Shown here: positions 40,860 through 49,189 of the stretch, piece by piece
Layout: each line of letters starts with the position of its first letter
How positions within the stretch are numbered: the first letter of the stretch is position 1
Origin: Streptomyces harbinensis
GTDB lineage: Bacteria; Actinomycetota; Actinomycetes; Streptomycetales; Streptomycetaceae
DNA: 64,000 nt
NCBI RefSeq assembly: GCF_900116145.1
Contig: NZ_FPAB01000001.1
Coordinates: 558,001-622,000, forward strand
Reading direction: 5' to 3'
The notes under the pieces: model-generated
The model's database searches: none
Seen by the model: the letters and a program-made list of their open reading frames with translations, nothing else
Told to the model about the DNA's origin: nothing
Translations under genes and position numbers: made by a program

Positions 40860-42514
40860 TCAGCTGCCCGGAGTGCGGTCAGGGCAACGCGGCGGGCACG
40901 CGGTTCTGCGACGCGTGCGGTGCCTTTCTCGACTGGGAGGAAGCGGAGGCGCAGGAGCCACGGAACGGGCCGGGCCCGGCCGGTGGGCCCGTTCCCGGCG
41001 GCGGCGGTGCTGCGGCTCCGGACGCAGCGGCCGGTGGCCCCGTTCCGCACCTGCCCGGCGGTGCCGGCCGCCCGGCACCGCCGGACCCGGACAGGCCCGC
41101 GCCGACGACGGATCAGCCGCCGCGAGCCGCCGCCCCTCCCCCGGCGTGGCCCGGACCGAACGATTCCGCCGCGCCGCGCCCGGACCATCACGCCGGACCG
41201 GCCGGACAACCACCCACACCCCCGGCCCCGCCGCCCACCGGCGGTGGCCACGCGGCACCCGTACCGCCGCCCGGCCCGCCCGCCGCCGCACCGCAGCCAG
41301 CCGCTCAACCGCCCACGCCACCCACCGCGTCACCTGACCGAGCCCCGTGGCCGACTCCCCCGACTCCACCCGCTGCCGCGAGCACCCCGCCGCCCAACCC
41401 ACCACCAGCACCGCCGCCCACCGCACCACCACCCGCACCAGCCACCACGTCACCTGACCGAGCCCCGTGGCCGGTTCCCCCGGCTCCGCCGCCCGCCGCA
41501 CCATCTCCCGCCCCGCCCGCATGGCCGGCTCCCCCGGCCTCCCCACCGCCGCCCGCGACGGCAGCCACCCCGCCGCCCGTCGGGCCGACCCCGCCGCCCG
41601 CCACCGCCGAGCCCCGGCGGCCCGGGGCCGGGGCGCCGTCGTGGGCGCGGGAGCAGGCGGAGCCGGGTCCGGCCGCGCCGAGGCGGCCGGGAGAGCACGC
41701 GGAGCGGCCCGCCGACCGGGGCGCCGACGCGCCGGAACCGGCGCAGGACCCAGCCCCCCGGGCGGACCCCGCGCCGCCCCGGATCTGTCCGGGCTGCGCG
41801 GCGCGGAACGAGCCCGGGCGCCGGCTGTGCGCGCGGTGCGGGACAGTGCTGGCCGGGGCCGCGCCCGAGGAGGCCCCGCCCCCACTGCCCTGGTGGCGGC
41901 GGTTCTTCCGGCGCGCGCCGCGTGAGCCGCTGGCCGCCGGTACCCGTCCGGCCGCCCGGCGCCGGCTGCGCCTGCGCCCGTTGCTGCCGGTGCTCGTGGT
42001 GCTGCTGGCGCTGCTGGCCTGGTTCGGCCGCGACCACATCGCCGGTCTCTTCGACTCGGCTCGCGACCGTACCGGCGAGCCGGAGGCGCTGCACCCGGTG
42101 GCCGTCCGGGCCTCCAGCGAGGCTCCCGACCATCCGGCGGCCCACGCCTTCGACGGGTTCAGCAACCGCTACTGGTCCCCCGCCGTCACCGGTTCCGGAG
42201 CAGGCGAGTACCTGGAGGTGGACTTCGGCGATCCGGTGCGGCTGACACATGTGCTGATCACGCCCGGAGTCTCCGTCAACCAGGACGAGTTCCTCACCCA
42301 GGCCAGACCGGAGACGATGACGCTCACCCTCACCGGCACGGACGGCACCGCGCAGGAGCGGACGGTCAGTCTGCGCGACGAGCCGGGCGGGCAGAGCTTC
42401 GAACTGGGCGGTACGGACGTCACCTCCGTCCGGCTCACCACCGACACCGCGCACGGCGCCCGCGACGACACCCGTCTGGCCATCGCCGAGGTCGAACTCT
42501 TCGGCCGCCGCTGA
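40856..42514 (+). CDS. Zinc-ribbon/transmembrane/discoidin protein ending the CIS operon
   Basis: 552 aa from GTG 40856 (GTGA overlap). Zinc ribbon 1 has C4-P-E-C7 and C19-D-A-C22. A 280-residue Pro-rich linker follows. Zinc ribbon 2 near 308-330 reads C-P-G-C-A-A-R-N-E-P-G-R-R-L-C-A-R-C. A basic stretch precedes one transmembrane helix at about 372-390 (L-P-V-L-V-V-L-L-A-L-L-A-W-F). The remaining 160 residues form an F5/8-type (discoidin, NADase-type glycan-binding) domain: A-F-D-G-F-S-N-R-Y-W near 432 and Y-L-E-V-D-F-G-D-P near 452. Topology is ribbons inside and glycan-binding domain outside. It could tether the particle to the cell envelope; possibly the CisA-type membrane partner reported for Streptomyces CIS, which I cannot verify here. 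Confidence 0.82.
   Translation: MISCPECGQGNAAGTRFCDACGAFLDWEEAEAQEPRNGPGPAGGPVPGGGGAAAPDAAAGGPVPHLPGGAGRPAPPDPDRPAPTTDQPPRAAAPPPAWPGPNDSAAPRPDHHAGPAGQPPTPPAPPPTGGGHAAPVPPPGPPAAAPQPAAQPPTPPTASPDRAPWPTPPTPPAAASTPPPNPPPAPPPTAPPPAPATTSPDRAPWPVPPAPPPAAPSPAPPAWPAPPASPPPPATAATPPPVGPTPPPATAEPRRPGAGAPSWAREQAEPGPAAPRRPGEHAERPADRGADAPEPAQDPAPRADPAPPRICPGCAARNEPGRRLCARCGTVLAGAAPEEAPPPLPWWRRFFRRAPREPLAAGTRPAARRRLRLRPLLPVLVVLLALLAWFGRDHIAGLFDSARDRTGEPEALHPVAVRASSEAPDHPAAHAFDGFSNRYWSPAVTGSGAGEYLEVDFGDPVRLTHVLITPGVSVNQDEFLTQARPETMTLTLTGTDGTAQERTVSLRDEPGGQSFELGGTDVTSVRLTTDTAHGARDDTRLAIAEVELFGRR
41328..41473 (+). repeat. Direct repeat, 120-bp period, in Pro-rich linker
   Basis: A 26-bp sequence starting CGTCACCTGACCGAGCC occurs at 41328-41353 and again, identical, at 41448-41473. 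It encodes S-P-D-R-A-P-W-P each time. The exact 40-codon spacing suggests duplication of a 120-bp block in the linker of the zinc-ribbon protein, with later drift between the copies. Confidence 0.8.
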
Positions 42515-42531
42515 GGCCGGCACCGTTCCCC

Positions 42532-42560
42532 TTGACACCCCGTCACCGGGCGCCTACGGT
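42532..42560 (+). promoter_or_regulatory. Vegetative-type promoter for the LacI gene
   Basis: TTGACA at 42532-42537, exactly 17 bp, then TACGGT at 42555-42560. This is a close match to the HrdB/sigma-70 consensus, and it lies 42 bp before the LacI ATG. Confidence 0.7.
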
Positions 42561-42602
42561 GCGGCCGGGCGGCGGGCCCGGACGCACAGAGGGATGCCAC
42601 CC

Positions 42603-43682
42603 ATGACCCTGCATGCCGCCCAGCCACCGCGCGAACCCGCACCCGCCACGGAGCCGGAACCGGAGCCGGTACGGGACCGTCCGGTGACGGCCGCCCGGAT
42701 CGCCGAACTGGCCGGGGTCTCCCCCTCCACCGTCTCCAAGGTGATCAACGGACGCCCCGGAGTGGGCCCCGGAACCCGCGCCGCCGTCGAGGAGGTCATC
42801 GGCCGGTACGGGTACCGGCGCCGCCCGGTGGCCGCCAAGGGCGGGGTGACCAGGCCGCTGGAGGTCGTCTTCCACGAGCTGGCCGGACCGTACCCGGTGG
42901 CCGTGCTCAACGGTGTGCAGCGGGTCGCCCGCGAACACCGCCTGGCCGTCGTCCTCTCCGAGCTCCAGGGCGACCACACCACCGGCGGCGGCTGGTTCGA
43001 GGACGTGCTGATGCGCCGTCCCACCGGCGTGGTGGCGGTGTTCTCCGGCCCGACCGAGGCGCAGAGCCGCCGGCTGCGGGCCCGTGGCATCCCCGTGGTG
43101 CTCGTCGATCCGACCGGTGAGACCGGCTGCCACAGCCTCTCGGTCACCACCGGCAACCGGGCCGGCGCGCGGGACGCCGTGCGGCATCTGCTCGGGCTCG
43201 GCCACCGCCGTATCGCCGTCATCACCGGCCCGCCCAGCACCCTGTCCGGGCGGGCGCGGCTGCACGGCTACCAGGACGCGCTGCGCCGGGCGGGGGTGCC
43301 GCTCGCGCCGGAACTGGTGCGCACCGGCGGGTTCCGGGTGGAGGACGGGCTGCGGCACGCCCGCGATCTGCTGCGGCTGCCGGAGCCGCCGACCGCCGTG
43401 TGCGCGCCCAACGACGGTGCGGCGATCGGGGTGTACCAGGCGGCGGCGGAGGCGGGCCGGGAGGTTCCGCGGGAGCTGAGTGTGGTGGGGTTCGACGACT
43501 TCTTCCCGTCCGCCTGGCTGGTTCCGCCGCTCACGACGGTGCGGCAGCCGCTCACCGAGATGGCGGCGGCGGCCACCGCCATGGTGGTCTCGCTCGCCCG
43601 GGGGCGGGAGGTGCCGGGCCGCCGGGTGGAGTTCGCGGCCGAGCTGATCGTGCGCGGCAGTACGGCGCCCCCGCCGCGGTGA
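42603..43682 (+). CDS. LacI family transcriptional regulator
   Basis: 359 aa from ATG 42603 (AGAGGG 8 nt upstream; an ATG at 42594 is part of that site). The LacI HTH and hinge are at residues 28-60: T-A-A-R-I-A-E-L-A-G-V-S-P-S-T-V-S-K-V-I, then N-G-R-P-G-V-G. A sugar-binding periplasmic-type domain follows (V-V-G-F-D-D-F-F-P-S-A near 300). The N-terminal 25 residues are a Pro/Glu extension. It is convergent with the GH62 gene; arabinose- or xylan-derived sugars are the plausible inducer. Confidence 0.9.
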   Translation: MTLHAAQPPREPAPATEPEPEPVRDRPVTAARIAELAGVSPSTVSKVINGRPGVGPGTRAAVEEVIGRYGYRRRPVAAKGGVTRPLEVVFHELAGPYPVAVLNGVQRVAREHRLAVVLSELQGDHTTGGGWFEDVLMRRPTGVVAVFSGPTEAQSRRLRARGIPVVLVDPTGETGCHSLSVTTGNRAGARDAVRHLLGLGHRRIAVITGPPSTLSGRARLHGYQDALRRAGVPLAPELVRTGGFRVEDGLRHARDLLRLPEPPTAVCAPNDGAAIGVYQAAAEAGREVPRELSVVGFDDFFPSAWLVPPLTTVRQPLTEMAAAATAMVVSLARGREVPGRRVEFAAELIVRGSTAPPPR

Positions 43683-43752
43683 GGGCGGGGGCGCCGCGAG
43701 GGCCGCCCGGCGGCCCGCCCGGTGTGGGGTCGGTCGGCCCGTCCGGGGGCGG

Positions 43753-44901
43753 TCAGCAGGTCGGGTTGGTCTGGGTGAGCAGCCCGAGGCGCCAGGGCAG
43801 TTGCGAGTAGTCGCCGCCCGCGCCGGGGTCCTGGCCCTGGTAGAGCAGTTGCAGACGGCAGGGGTCGATGGTCATGGTCTGGTCGGAACCGGAGCGGATG
43901 AGTTCACCGTGGCTGATGTCCTGGGTCCAGGCTCCGCCGGGGAAGGCCGTGTTGTTGGCCCGGGCGAACGGGTTCGCCTCGCTGGCCGCGAGCGGCTGCC
44001 ACTGGCCGCCCAGCCCCTGGGAGGTGAAGGAGCGGTAGTAGCGCCTGCCGTCCGAGCCGATGGCCTCGATGATCAGCAGGTAGGTGTCGGTGTCCTGGAC
44101 CCGGTAGATGGCCGAACCCTCGAAGAGGGCGTAGCGGTTGGCGTCCTGGAGCTCGATCCGGGTGTTGCGGAAGCCGTCGGGGAACTCGCCGATGGTGGTT
44201 TCGGCCCGGTAGAGCTGGCCGTTGTCGTCGGAGGAGTACAGGTAGCACATGGTGTCGTCGCAGATGACCCAGAAGTCGACCCAGTGACCGTCGCCGATGT
44301 TGTCCCGGATGATGTCGGGCATGCTGTTCTGGAAGTTGCGCGGCGCCGACCAGCCGGCCGGGTCACCGGGGTCGCTGTTGACGGAGAACGAGGGAAGGCC
44401 CGTCTGGTAGACGAGGTACCACTCGTCGCGCGGCGCGAAGTAGAACACCTGGGGTGCGGCGGCGTACCGGTTGCCGATGTCGGGGTTGGTGTCCAGGTAG
44501 GTGTGGGGAGCGGCGGCGGCCTGGGACCAGTCGGTGAAGCTGGTGTGGGCCAGGCTCCACTGGCCGGCGGTGTTGGCGGTGGTCATGTAGACGTGCCAGC
44601 GGCCGTCGTGCTGGACCACCGTGGGGTCCTTGACGGCGACGATGTTGTGGGAGCCGTCCGGTTTGGGGGATATGAGCTGGCCGCTGGAGGACCACTGGAA
44701 GCTGCTGGGCAGTGCGGCGGTCCGCACGTCGGCGGGGGCGGTCGCGGTGTCGGGCGCGGTGTCGGTGGTGGTGGCCGACCCGGCGGGGGCGGTGGTCAGC
44801 GCCATGAGCAGGCCGAGCAGGAGAACGACCGCGAGGCGTACGGGCCGGGTGCGGCGGCGGACGGCGCGGGGGGTGGGTGGGGTGGGTGGGGGACGACGCA
44901 T
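43753..44901 (-). CDS. Secreted GH62 alpha-L-arabinofuranosidase
   Basis: 382 aa from ATG 44901, with AGGAG 6 nt upstream. An Arg-rich start plus hydrophobic V-R-L-A-V-V-L-L-L-G-L-L-M-A-L-T-T-A-P-A-G-S-A gives a signal peptide of about 44 residues. The catalytic five-bladed propeller starts near S-F-Q-W-S-S-S-G-Q-L-I. GH62 features include A-V-K-D-P-T-V-V (general base Asp), Y-M-T-T-A-N-T-A-G-Q-W, V-D-F-W-V-I-C-D-D-T-M-C-Y-L and A-L-F-E-G-S-A-I-Y (general acid Glu). It removes arabinose branches from arabinoxylan. No CBM is attached. Confidence 0.92.
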   Translation of the reverse strand: MRRPPPTPPTPRAVRRRTRPVRLAVVLLLGLLMALTTAPAGSATTTDTAPDTATAPADVRTAALPSSFQWSSSGQLISPKPDGSHNIVAVKDPTVVQHDGRWHVYMTTANTAGQWSLAHTSFTDWSQAAAAPHTYLDTNPDIGNRYAAAPQVFYFAPRDEWYLVYQTGLPSFSVNSDPGDPAGWSAPRNFQNSMPDIIRDNIGDGHWVDFWVICDDTMCYLYSSDDNGQLYRAETTIGEFPDGFRNTRIELQDANRYALFEGSAIYRVQDTDTYLLIIEAIGSDGRRYYRSFTSQGLGGQWQPLAASEANPFARANNTAFPGGAWTQDISHGELIRSGSDQTMTIDPCRLQLLYQGQDPGAGGDYSQLPWRLGLLTQTNPTC

Positions 44902-45407
44902 GGGCACTCCTGGTGGGGGGCGGCGGCCGGGGACCGGCCGTACCGGCAGGGCGGGTGCGCTGGAAGGGGTACGCGCCGGGTGCGGTGGCGGAGCGGCTCA
45001 CGGCGGTCGTCCGCCGACGCGCCCGGCGTTGATCCGGGATTTCGTACAGCGTTCCCGGTTCCGAACGGGACCGTAGGTGCGGCCTCATGGGGGTGTCAAT
45101 CGCCCGATGTGTCGCTTTACGGTCAGGTCAGGGCGCCCGCCGACCGGGAAAGGTCCACGAAATCCGACCCCGGCCGGCCGCGCCGCGCGGCGGAGCCCCG
45201 GGGCAGGGACGGCACCTCCGCAGCGCCCGTCCGTACGGCGGGCGCCGGGGCCGCCCCCGGCGACGAAACCCGACGAAACCGCTCCCGGCCCCGGTGTCCT
45301 GGACCGGCCGACTCCCGCAGTGGTCTGGACATGACAGCGCACGCCTCGTACTGTCCCCGCCGAGTGCGTCCCCCCACGCCCGTCCCCTCCCGAGGAGCGG
45401 ATCTGTC
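44902..45407. other. Divergent intergenic region
   Basis: 506 bp between the GH62 and secreted-protein starts. Open frames here are short and without coding bias. A slightly AT-richer stretch at 45080-45125, including GTGTCAATCG and GTCGCTTTACG, and the inverted pair CGTTC/GAACG (8-bp spacer) at 45049-45067, may be promoter or operator DNA for GH62. No RNA gene or clear hairpin is seen. Confidence 0.4.
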
Positions 45408-46304
45408 ATGACCCCGCACATCCCCCGGCGCCGCCGCCCCGCCCTGGCCGGCCTCGCCGCCCTGCTCGCCGTCTCCACCGCGGCGCTCTCCGCGCCTGCC
45501 GCGGCGTCGGCCACCGCCGCGCCGGCCGCGGAGGTGTGGACCGAGGTGGGCTCCGACCGCGCCGACCCGCTGACCGAGAGTCAGGGCCTGACCTCCGTCG
45601 AAGTGCCGGCCAACAGCCCCAACCGGTACACCGGCATCGGCACCATCCCCGCCGAGCTGCGGCTGCGCGGCTGGAACCACGTCGGCGACCCCGACGCGCA
45701 CTACGACGGCCACTACATCGAGCCGTACCAGCGGGACTCGGGCACCACCAAGATGTTCCGGGTCCAGGCGCCGGACGGCGGCTGGTCGGAGTACGAGCAC
45801 ACCCTCTCCCCCGGCGAGGCGCTCAACAACTCGTGGGTCGCGATCTCGCCCGACGGCCAGTGGATGCTCTCGGGCGAGTACGGCACCATGAGCCGGCTGC
45901 TGGTCTTCCCCACGCCCGGCGTCAACCCGTCCACCTCGCCCTCGGCCGACCTGCCGCAGGCCGCCACCGTGCACCTGGATCGCCCCGTACGCGATGTGCA
46001 GGGCTGCGACTTCACCGGGCCGACCACGCTGCTGTGCTCCTCGGACGACCCGGAGGGCGCCCTGTTCGGCATCACCAAACCCCTGCTCCAGGTCGATCTG
46101 TCGGCCGCCCCGAGCGGCACGGCCGATGTCGACGGCCGGGTCACGGCGCTGCGTCAGCTGCCGCTGCGCAGCGCCTGTTCCGGCGCCTTCGAGGTACAGG
46201 GCCTGGACTACGACCGGCGCTCGGGAACGCTGCGGGTGATCGTCATGTCGCCCGGTTTCTGCGTGCTGACCGACAGCATGACGTACCGCTTCACCCGCGG
46301 CTGA
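45408..46304 (+). CDS. Secreted hypothetical protein
   Basis: 298 aa from ATG 45408 (GAGGAG 11-16 nt upstream). A signal peptide covers about residues 1-34 (R-R-R-R-P-A-L-A-G-L-A-A-L-L-A-V-S-T-A-A-L; cleavage after A-S-A). The mature part has repeated aromatic/Gly strands (Y-I-E-P-Y-Q-R-D; W-V-A-I-S-P-D-G-Q-W-M-L-S-G-E-Y; V-Q-G-L-D-Y-D-R-R-S-G-T-L-R-V) suggesting a beta-propeller-like fold. Four Cys after residue 200 could form disulphides. No catalytic motif is recognised. Its proximity to GH62 hints at an extracellular role, but nothing proves it. Confidence 0.75.
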   Translation: MTPHIPRRRRPALAGLAALLAVSTAALSAPAAASATAAPAAEVWTEVGSDRADPLTESQGLTSVEVPANSPNRYTGIGTIPAELRLRGWNHVGDPDAHYDGHYIEPYQRDSGTTKMFRVQAPDGGWSEYEHTLSPGEALNNSWVAISPDGQWMLSGEYGTMSRLLVFPTPGVNPSTSPSADLPQAATVHLDRPVRDVQGCDFTGPTTLLCSSDDPEGALFGITKPLLQVDLSAAPSGTADVDGRVTALRQLPLRSACSGAFEVQGLDYDRRSGTLRVIVMSPGFCVLTDSMTYRFTRG

Positions 46305-46334
46305 CCCACCGGGCGCCCCGGCGCCGGGCCGCAG

Positions 46335-46362
46335 GAGGGTGCGCCCCGGCGGGCACACCCTC
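46335..46362. terminator. Hairpin between convergent genes
   Basis: GAGGGTG pairs with CACCCTC across a GC-rich loop that itself can pair in part. It lies between the secreted protein (rightward) and the lipoprotein-like gene (leftward), so it could serve both. Confidence 0.45.
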
Positions 46363-46377
46363 GGGCGATCGGGGCGC

Positions 46378-46773
46378 TCAGGGGGTGCAGACGCTGGTGA
46401 GTTCGCCCAGGGCGTCGCGCAGCGGTGTCATGTCGGGGGAGGTGTCTCCCTCGGCGACCGCCGTCTGGACGTTGTTCACCGCTTCCTTCATGTGCTCGAC
46501 CGCCTGGGAGACATCGGCGTCGCCCGTCGACTCCCCGAGGTCGGCGAGCTGGCTGTCGATGTCGCTGAGCGACTCGTCGAGCTGCCCGGGTTCGCTGCCG
46601 ACCTGTTCGACGCTGTTCTGGAGGTCGTCCACCTGCCCCGCGATGGTGTCGGCGACGCGGACGCAGTCCATCGCCTTCTCCACGGCCGCGCAGCCCGTGG
46701 TGAGGGTGAGGGCGAGCGCGGCTCCGGCCGCGAGCGCCAGGTGAAGGGGACGGGGACGGGAACTTCGCTTCAT
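46378..46773 (-). CDS. Small secreted or lipoprotein-like protein
   Basis: 131 aa from ATG 46773 (GAGGT upstream). The signal sequence reads K-R-S-S-R-P-R-P-L-H-L-A-L-A-A-G-A-A-L-A, then T-L-T-T-G-C-A. The Cys is at a lipobox-like position, but residue -3 is Thr rather than Leu/Val/Ile, so lipidation is likely rather than certain. The mature part is helical with heptad-like spacing (I-A-G-Q-V-D-D-L-Q-N-S-V-E-Q-V; V-E-H-M-K-E-A-V-N-N-V) and one more Cys pair at its ends. Function unknown. Confidence 0.7.
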   Translation of the reverse strand: MKRSSRPRPLHLALAAGAALALTLTTGCAAVEKAMDCVRVADTIAGQVDDLQNSVEQVGSEPGQLDESLSDIDSQLADLGESTGDADVSQAVEHMKEAVNNVQTAVAEGDTSPDMTPLRDALGELTSVCTP

Positions 46774-46953
46774 GGATACCTCGATCGGGTCGGATGCGGT
46801 CACGGTGGCGACAGCATGACGGAAGACCGCCGCTGCCGTCCGGGGAAGTGGTGCGGTGGTGGCTCCGGTCAGGAGCGCGCCGTGGTGACGCGGGGAGCGG
46901 GCGCGCCGCCTCCCGCGCCGGCCGGGGAGGCCGGCACGGCGGACAGGGAAAAA

Positions 46954-46988
46954 GGGGAACAGAGAACGGGGAACGGGGAACGGGGAGC
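46954..46988. repeat. Heptanucleotide tandem repeat (GGGGAAC x5)
   Basis: Five consecutive 7-bp units: GGGGAAC, AGAGAAC, GGGGAAC, GGGGAAC, GGGGAGC. It lies in the 280-bp gap between two leftward genes, upstream of the lipoprotein-like gene. The unit length is not a multiple of three, and the region is not coding. I see nothing else in this gap. Confidence 0.8.
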
Positions 46989-47053
46989 GCGGGCGGAGCG
47001 CACCGGACGGCGCCGGGCCGCACTCGTCCCGGGAGTCCCGGGTCCCGGGGCGC

Positions 47054-47413
47054 TCAGCAGCGCATGACGTGCGGTGCGGCCGGCTCCGGCGGTGGCGCCG
47101 GTGACGGCGGCACCGGACGGGCGGCGTGACGGGGCGCCAGGTCCGGGGCGACGGCCCCCGGCTCCTCGGGGGCGGCGGGGCTGTCCTCGCCCGCCGGCCG
47201 GTGCCGGCGGTGCGCCGCGGCGTCCTGGTCGGCGCTCTGCGCCTGGAGCAGCGTCCGGTCGTCGTGCAGCGTGGCGGTACGCGCCGGGGCGGATGCCGCC
47301 GACTCGGCCGGCTGGAGGGTGGGGCCGACGCCCCCGACGAGGAAGACGGCGAACAGGAAGAGCGCGGCCAGACCTCCGCACAGGGTGCGTGCGCCGCGCG
47401 CGTTGGCCGTCAT
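47054..47413 (-). CDS. Small membrane protein of unknown function
   Basis: 119 aa from ATG 47413. One hydrophobic helix at about residues 12-33 (L-C-G-G-L-A-A-L-F-L-F-A-V-F-L-V-G-G-V) is followed by a Pro/Ala/His-rich, disordered tail ending H-V-M-R-C. The N-terminal charge pattern suggests the tail is outside. It could be an uncleaved signal anchor. No family is recognised. The base composition is normal for the genome. Confidence 0.55.
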   Translation of the reverse strand: MTANARGARTLCGGLAALFLFAVFLVGGVGPTLQPAESAASAPARTATLHDDRTLLQAQSADQDAAAHRRHRPAGEDSPAAPEEPGAVAPDLAPRHAARPVPPSPAPPPEPAAPHVMRC

Positions 47414-47582
47414 GGCTGCCCGTCTTTCGTTCCGGTGCACTGGCGTCCGTCGGGCGGCCGTCAGTGGACCGCCCCAGGGCTTCCGGAAGGTGTCCGGCCA
47501 GGATATGCACGCTTCCTGAAGCTCAGCTGAACGCGCGGTGTGCGTTCCGTGGGGGAACGGCCGTACCGGCACACCTTCTTAT

Positions 47583-47597
47583 TGAAAATGAATGCCA
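47583..47597 (+). promoter_or_regulatory. Zur-box-like site upstream of the salicylate synthase
   Basis: TGAAAATGAATGCCA agrees at 12 of 15 positions with the Streptomyces Zur operator consensus TGAAAATGATTTTCA as I remember it, with a perfect left half. It lies 196 bp before the gene start, in a 379-bp gap whose other content is undistinguished. The surrounding 40 bp (TTATTGAAAATGAATGCCAA...) are distinctly AT-rich for this genome, as expected for a promoter. Confidence 0.45.
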
Positions 47598-47792
47598 AAT
47601 CCATTACGTTGATCGCACATCAGTCCATTCCCGGGCCGGCCCGGTGCCACGGCCCACGGCGCCGAGGCCGCGACCGGGAGACCGGCAGGGCCGGCCGCCG
47701 CGCCCCGCTACGGCCCACGGCCGCCGCGTCCCCCGCGCCGTGCCGACCGGTACCGCCCGGGCCACTGCCTCCGTGAAGGTGAGACCACCGCA

Positions 47793-49136
47793 GTGCACCC
47801 ACCCCTGACCTACGCCGAGCGACGTGTCCCCTTCGGCGCCGACGCCCTGGAGACCGCCGCCGCCCTGTGCGCCGCCTCCCGCGACCCCCACCTGCTGTAC
47901 GAGCGGCGCGGCAGCGTCGGCTGGGCCGAAGGAGAGGCCGCCGTCGCCGGGATCGGCCCCTCGGGACCCACCCTGCGGTACGCGGGAGAGCTCCGGCGGC
48001 TCGCCCCCACCACCCCCGCGCCGGCCGCTCTCGGTACGGCGCTCGCCGCCGTCGGCGGCGACGCCTGGCGCGCGTACGGCTGGGCCGGCTACGAACTCGC
48101 CGCTCTCCTCCACCAGGACCGGCCGGTCACCGACACCGCCCTGCGCCTGGTACTGCCCGAGCGCGAGGTGCGGTTCGAGGGCGACACGGCCCTGCTGCGC
48201 GCCGTGGACCCGGCCGGTCTCGAGCCCTTGGCCGCCCGGCTGACCGCCGCCGCCGGCGCCGGACTCCCCCTCCCCGCCGGCCGGCTCAGCCCCGACATCG
48301 ACCGGCACGACGCCGCGCCCTACCGCGCGCTGGTCGCCGAAGCCGTCCGCGACATCCGCGCCGGGCTCCTGGACAAGGTCATCGTCTCCCGGCACGTCCC
48401 CGTCCCCGGCCGGCTCGACCTGCCCGCCACCTATCTGACCGGCCGCCGGGCCAACGATCCGGCGCGCTCCTTCCTGCTGCGCCTCGGCGGCTGGGAGGCC
48501 GCCGGGTTCAGCCCGGAGATCGTCACCACGGTGGACGCCGACGGGCTGGTACGGGCCCAGCCGCTGGCCGGCACCCGGGCGCTCGAAGGCCACCCCGAAC
48601 GGGACCTGGCCCGCCGCGCGGAGCTGTACCGGGACGCCAAGGAAGTCTTCGAACACGCCATCTCGGTCCGCCTGGTGGCCACCGAACTCGACCGGATCTG
48701 CGCCACCGGATCGGTACGGGTGGAGGACTTCATGTCCGTCTCGGAGCGCGGCAGCGTCCAGCATCTCGCCTCCCGGCTGGCCGGCCGCCTCGCCGAGGGG
48801 GCCACCCGGTGGGACGCGCTCGCCGCGCTCTTCCCCGCCGTCACCGCCTCCGGCATACCCAAGGCGGCGGCGTGCGACTGGATCAGCCGAGCCGAGCGGC
48901 CCGGCCGGGGGCTGTACAGCGGAGCGGTGATCACCGCGGACGCGGACGGGTCCCTGGACGCCGCCCTGGTCCTGCGCAGTGTCTTCCGCCGGGACGGGCG
49001 CACCTGGCTGCGGGCGGGCGCCGGGATCGTCGCGCACTCCGACCCGGACCGGGAACTGGAGGAGACCCGGGAGAAACTGCGCAGCATCGGCCGCCATCTC
49101 GTCCCGGCCACCCGTACGGTGCCCGTCCCCGCCTGA
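47793..49136 (+). CDS. Salicylate synthase (MbtI/YbtS/Irp9 type)
   Basis: 447 aa from GTG 47793 (AAGGTGAG about 10 nt upstream). A chorismate-utilising enzyme with the salicylate-synthase pattern: K-V-I-V-S-R-H-V-P-V-P near residue 193, L-P-A-T-Y-L-T-G-R, G-F-S-P-E-I-V, Q-P-L-A-G-T-R-A near 255, K-E-V-F-E-H-A-I-S-V-R near 287, S-V-Q-H-L-A-S-R-L-A-G near 322, F-P-A-V-T-A-S-G-I-P-K near 349 and a final R-A-G-A-G-I-V-A-H-S-D-P near 408. It would convert chorismate via isochorismate to salicylate without a separate lyase. The product is the starter unit for the ligase and NRPS encoded to the right. Confidence 0.9.
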   Translation: MHPPLTYAERRVPFGADALETAAALCAASRDPHLLYERRGSVGWAEGEAAVAGIGPSGPTLRYAGELRRLAPTTPAPAALGTALAAVGGDAWRAYGWAGYELAALLHQDRPVTDTALRLVLPEREVRFEGDTALLRAVDPAGLEPLAARLTAAAGAGLPLPAGRLSPDIDRHDAAPYRALVAEAVRDIRAGLLDKVIVSRHVPVPGRLDLPATYLTGRRANDPARSFLLRLGGWEAAGFSPEIVTTVDADGLVRAQPLAGTRALEGHPERDLARRAELYRDAKEVFEHAISVRLVATELDRICATGSVRVEDFMSVSERGSVQHLASRLAGRLAEGATRWDALAALFPAVTASGIPKAAACDWISRAERPGRGLYSGAVITADADGSLDAALVLRSVFRRDGRTWLRAGAGIVAHSDPDRELEETREKLRSIGRHLVPATRTVPVPA

Positions 49137-49189
49137 GCCCCGCGCCCCGGGCCGTACGCCGGGGTGCGCGCCCGGCCCGCGCTCCCCCG

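Noticed and set aside
17523..42531. Whole CIS locus as a prophage
   Set aside because: No capsid, portal, terminase, integrase or attachment repeats are visible; gene content is that of eCIS loci.
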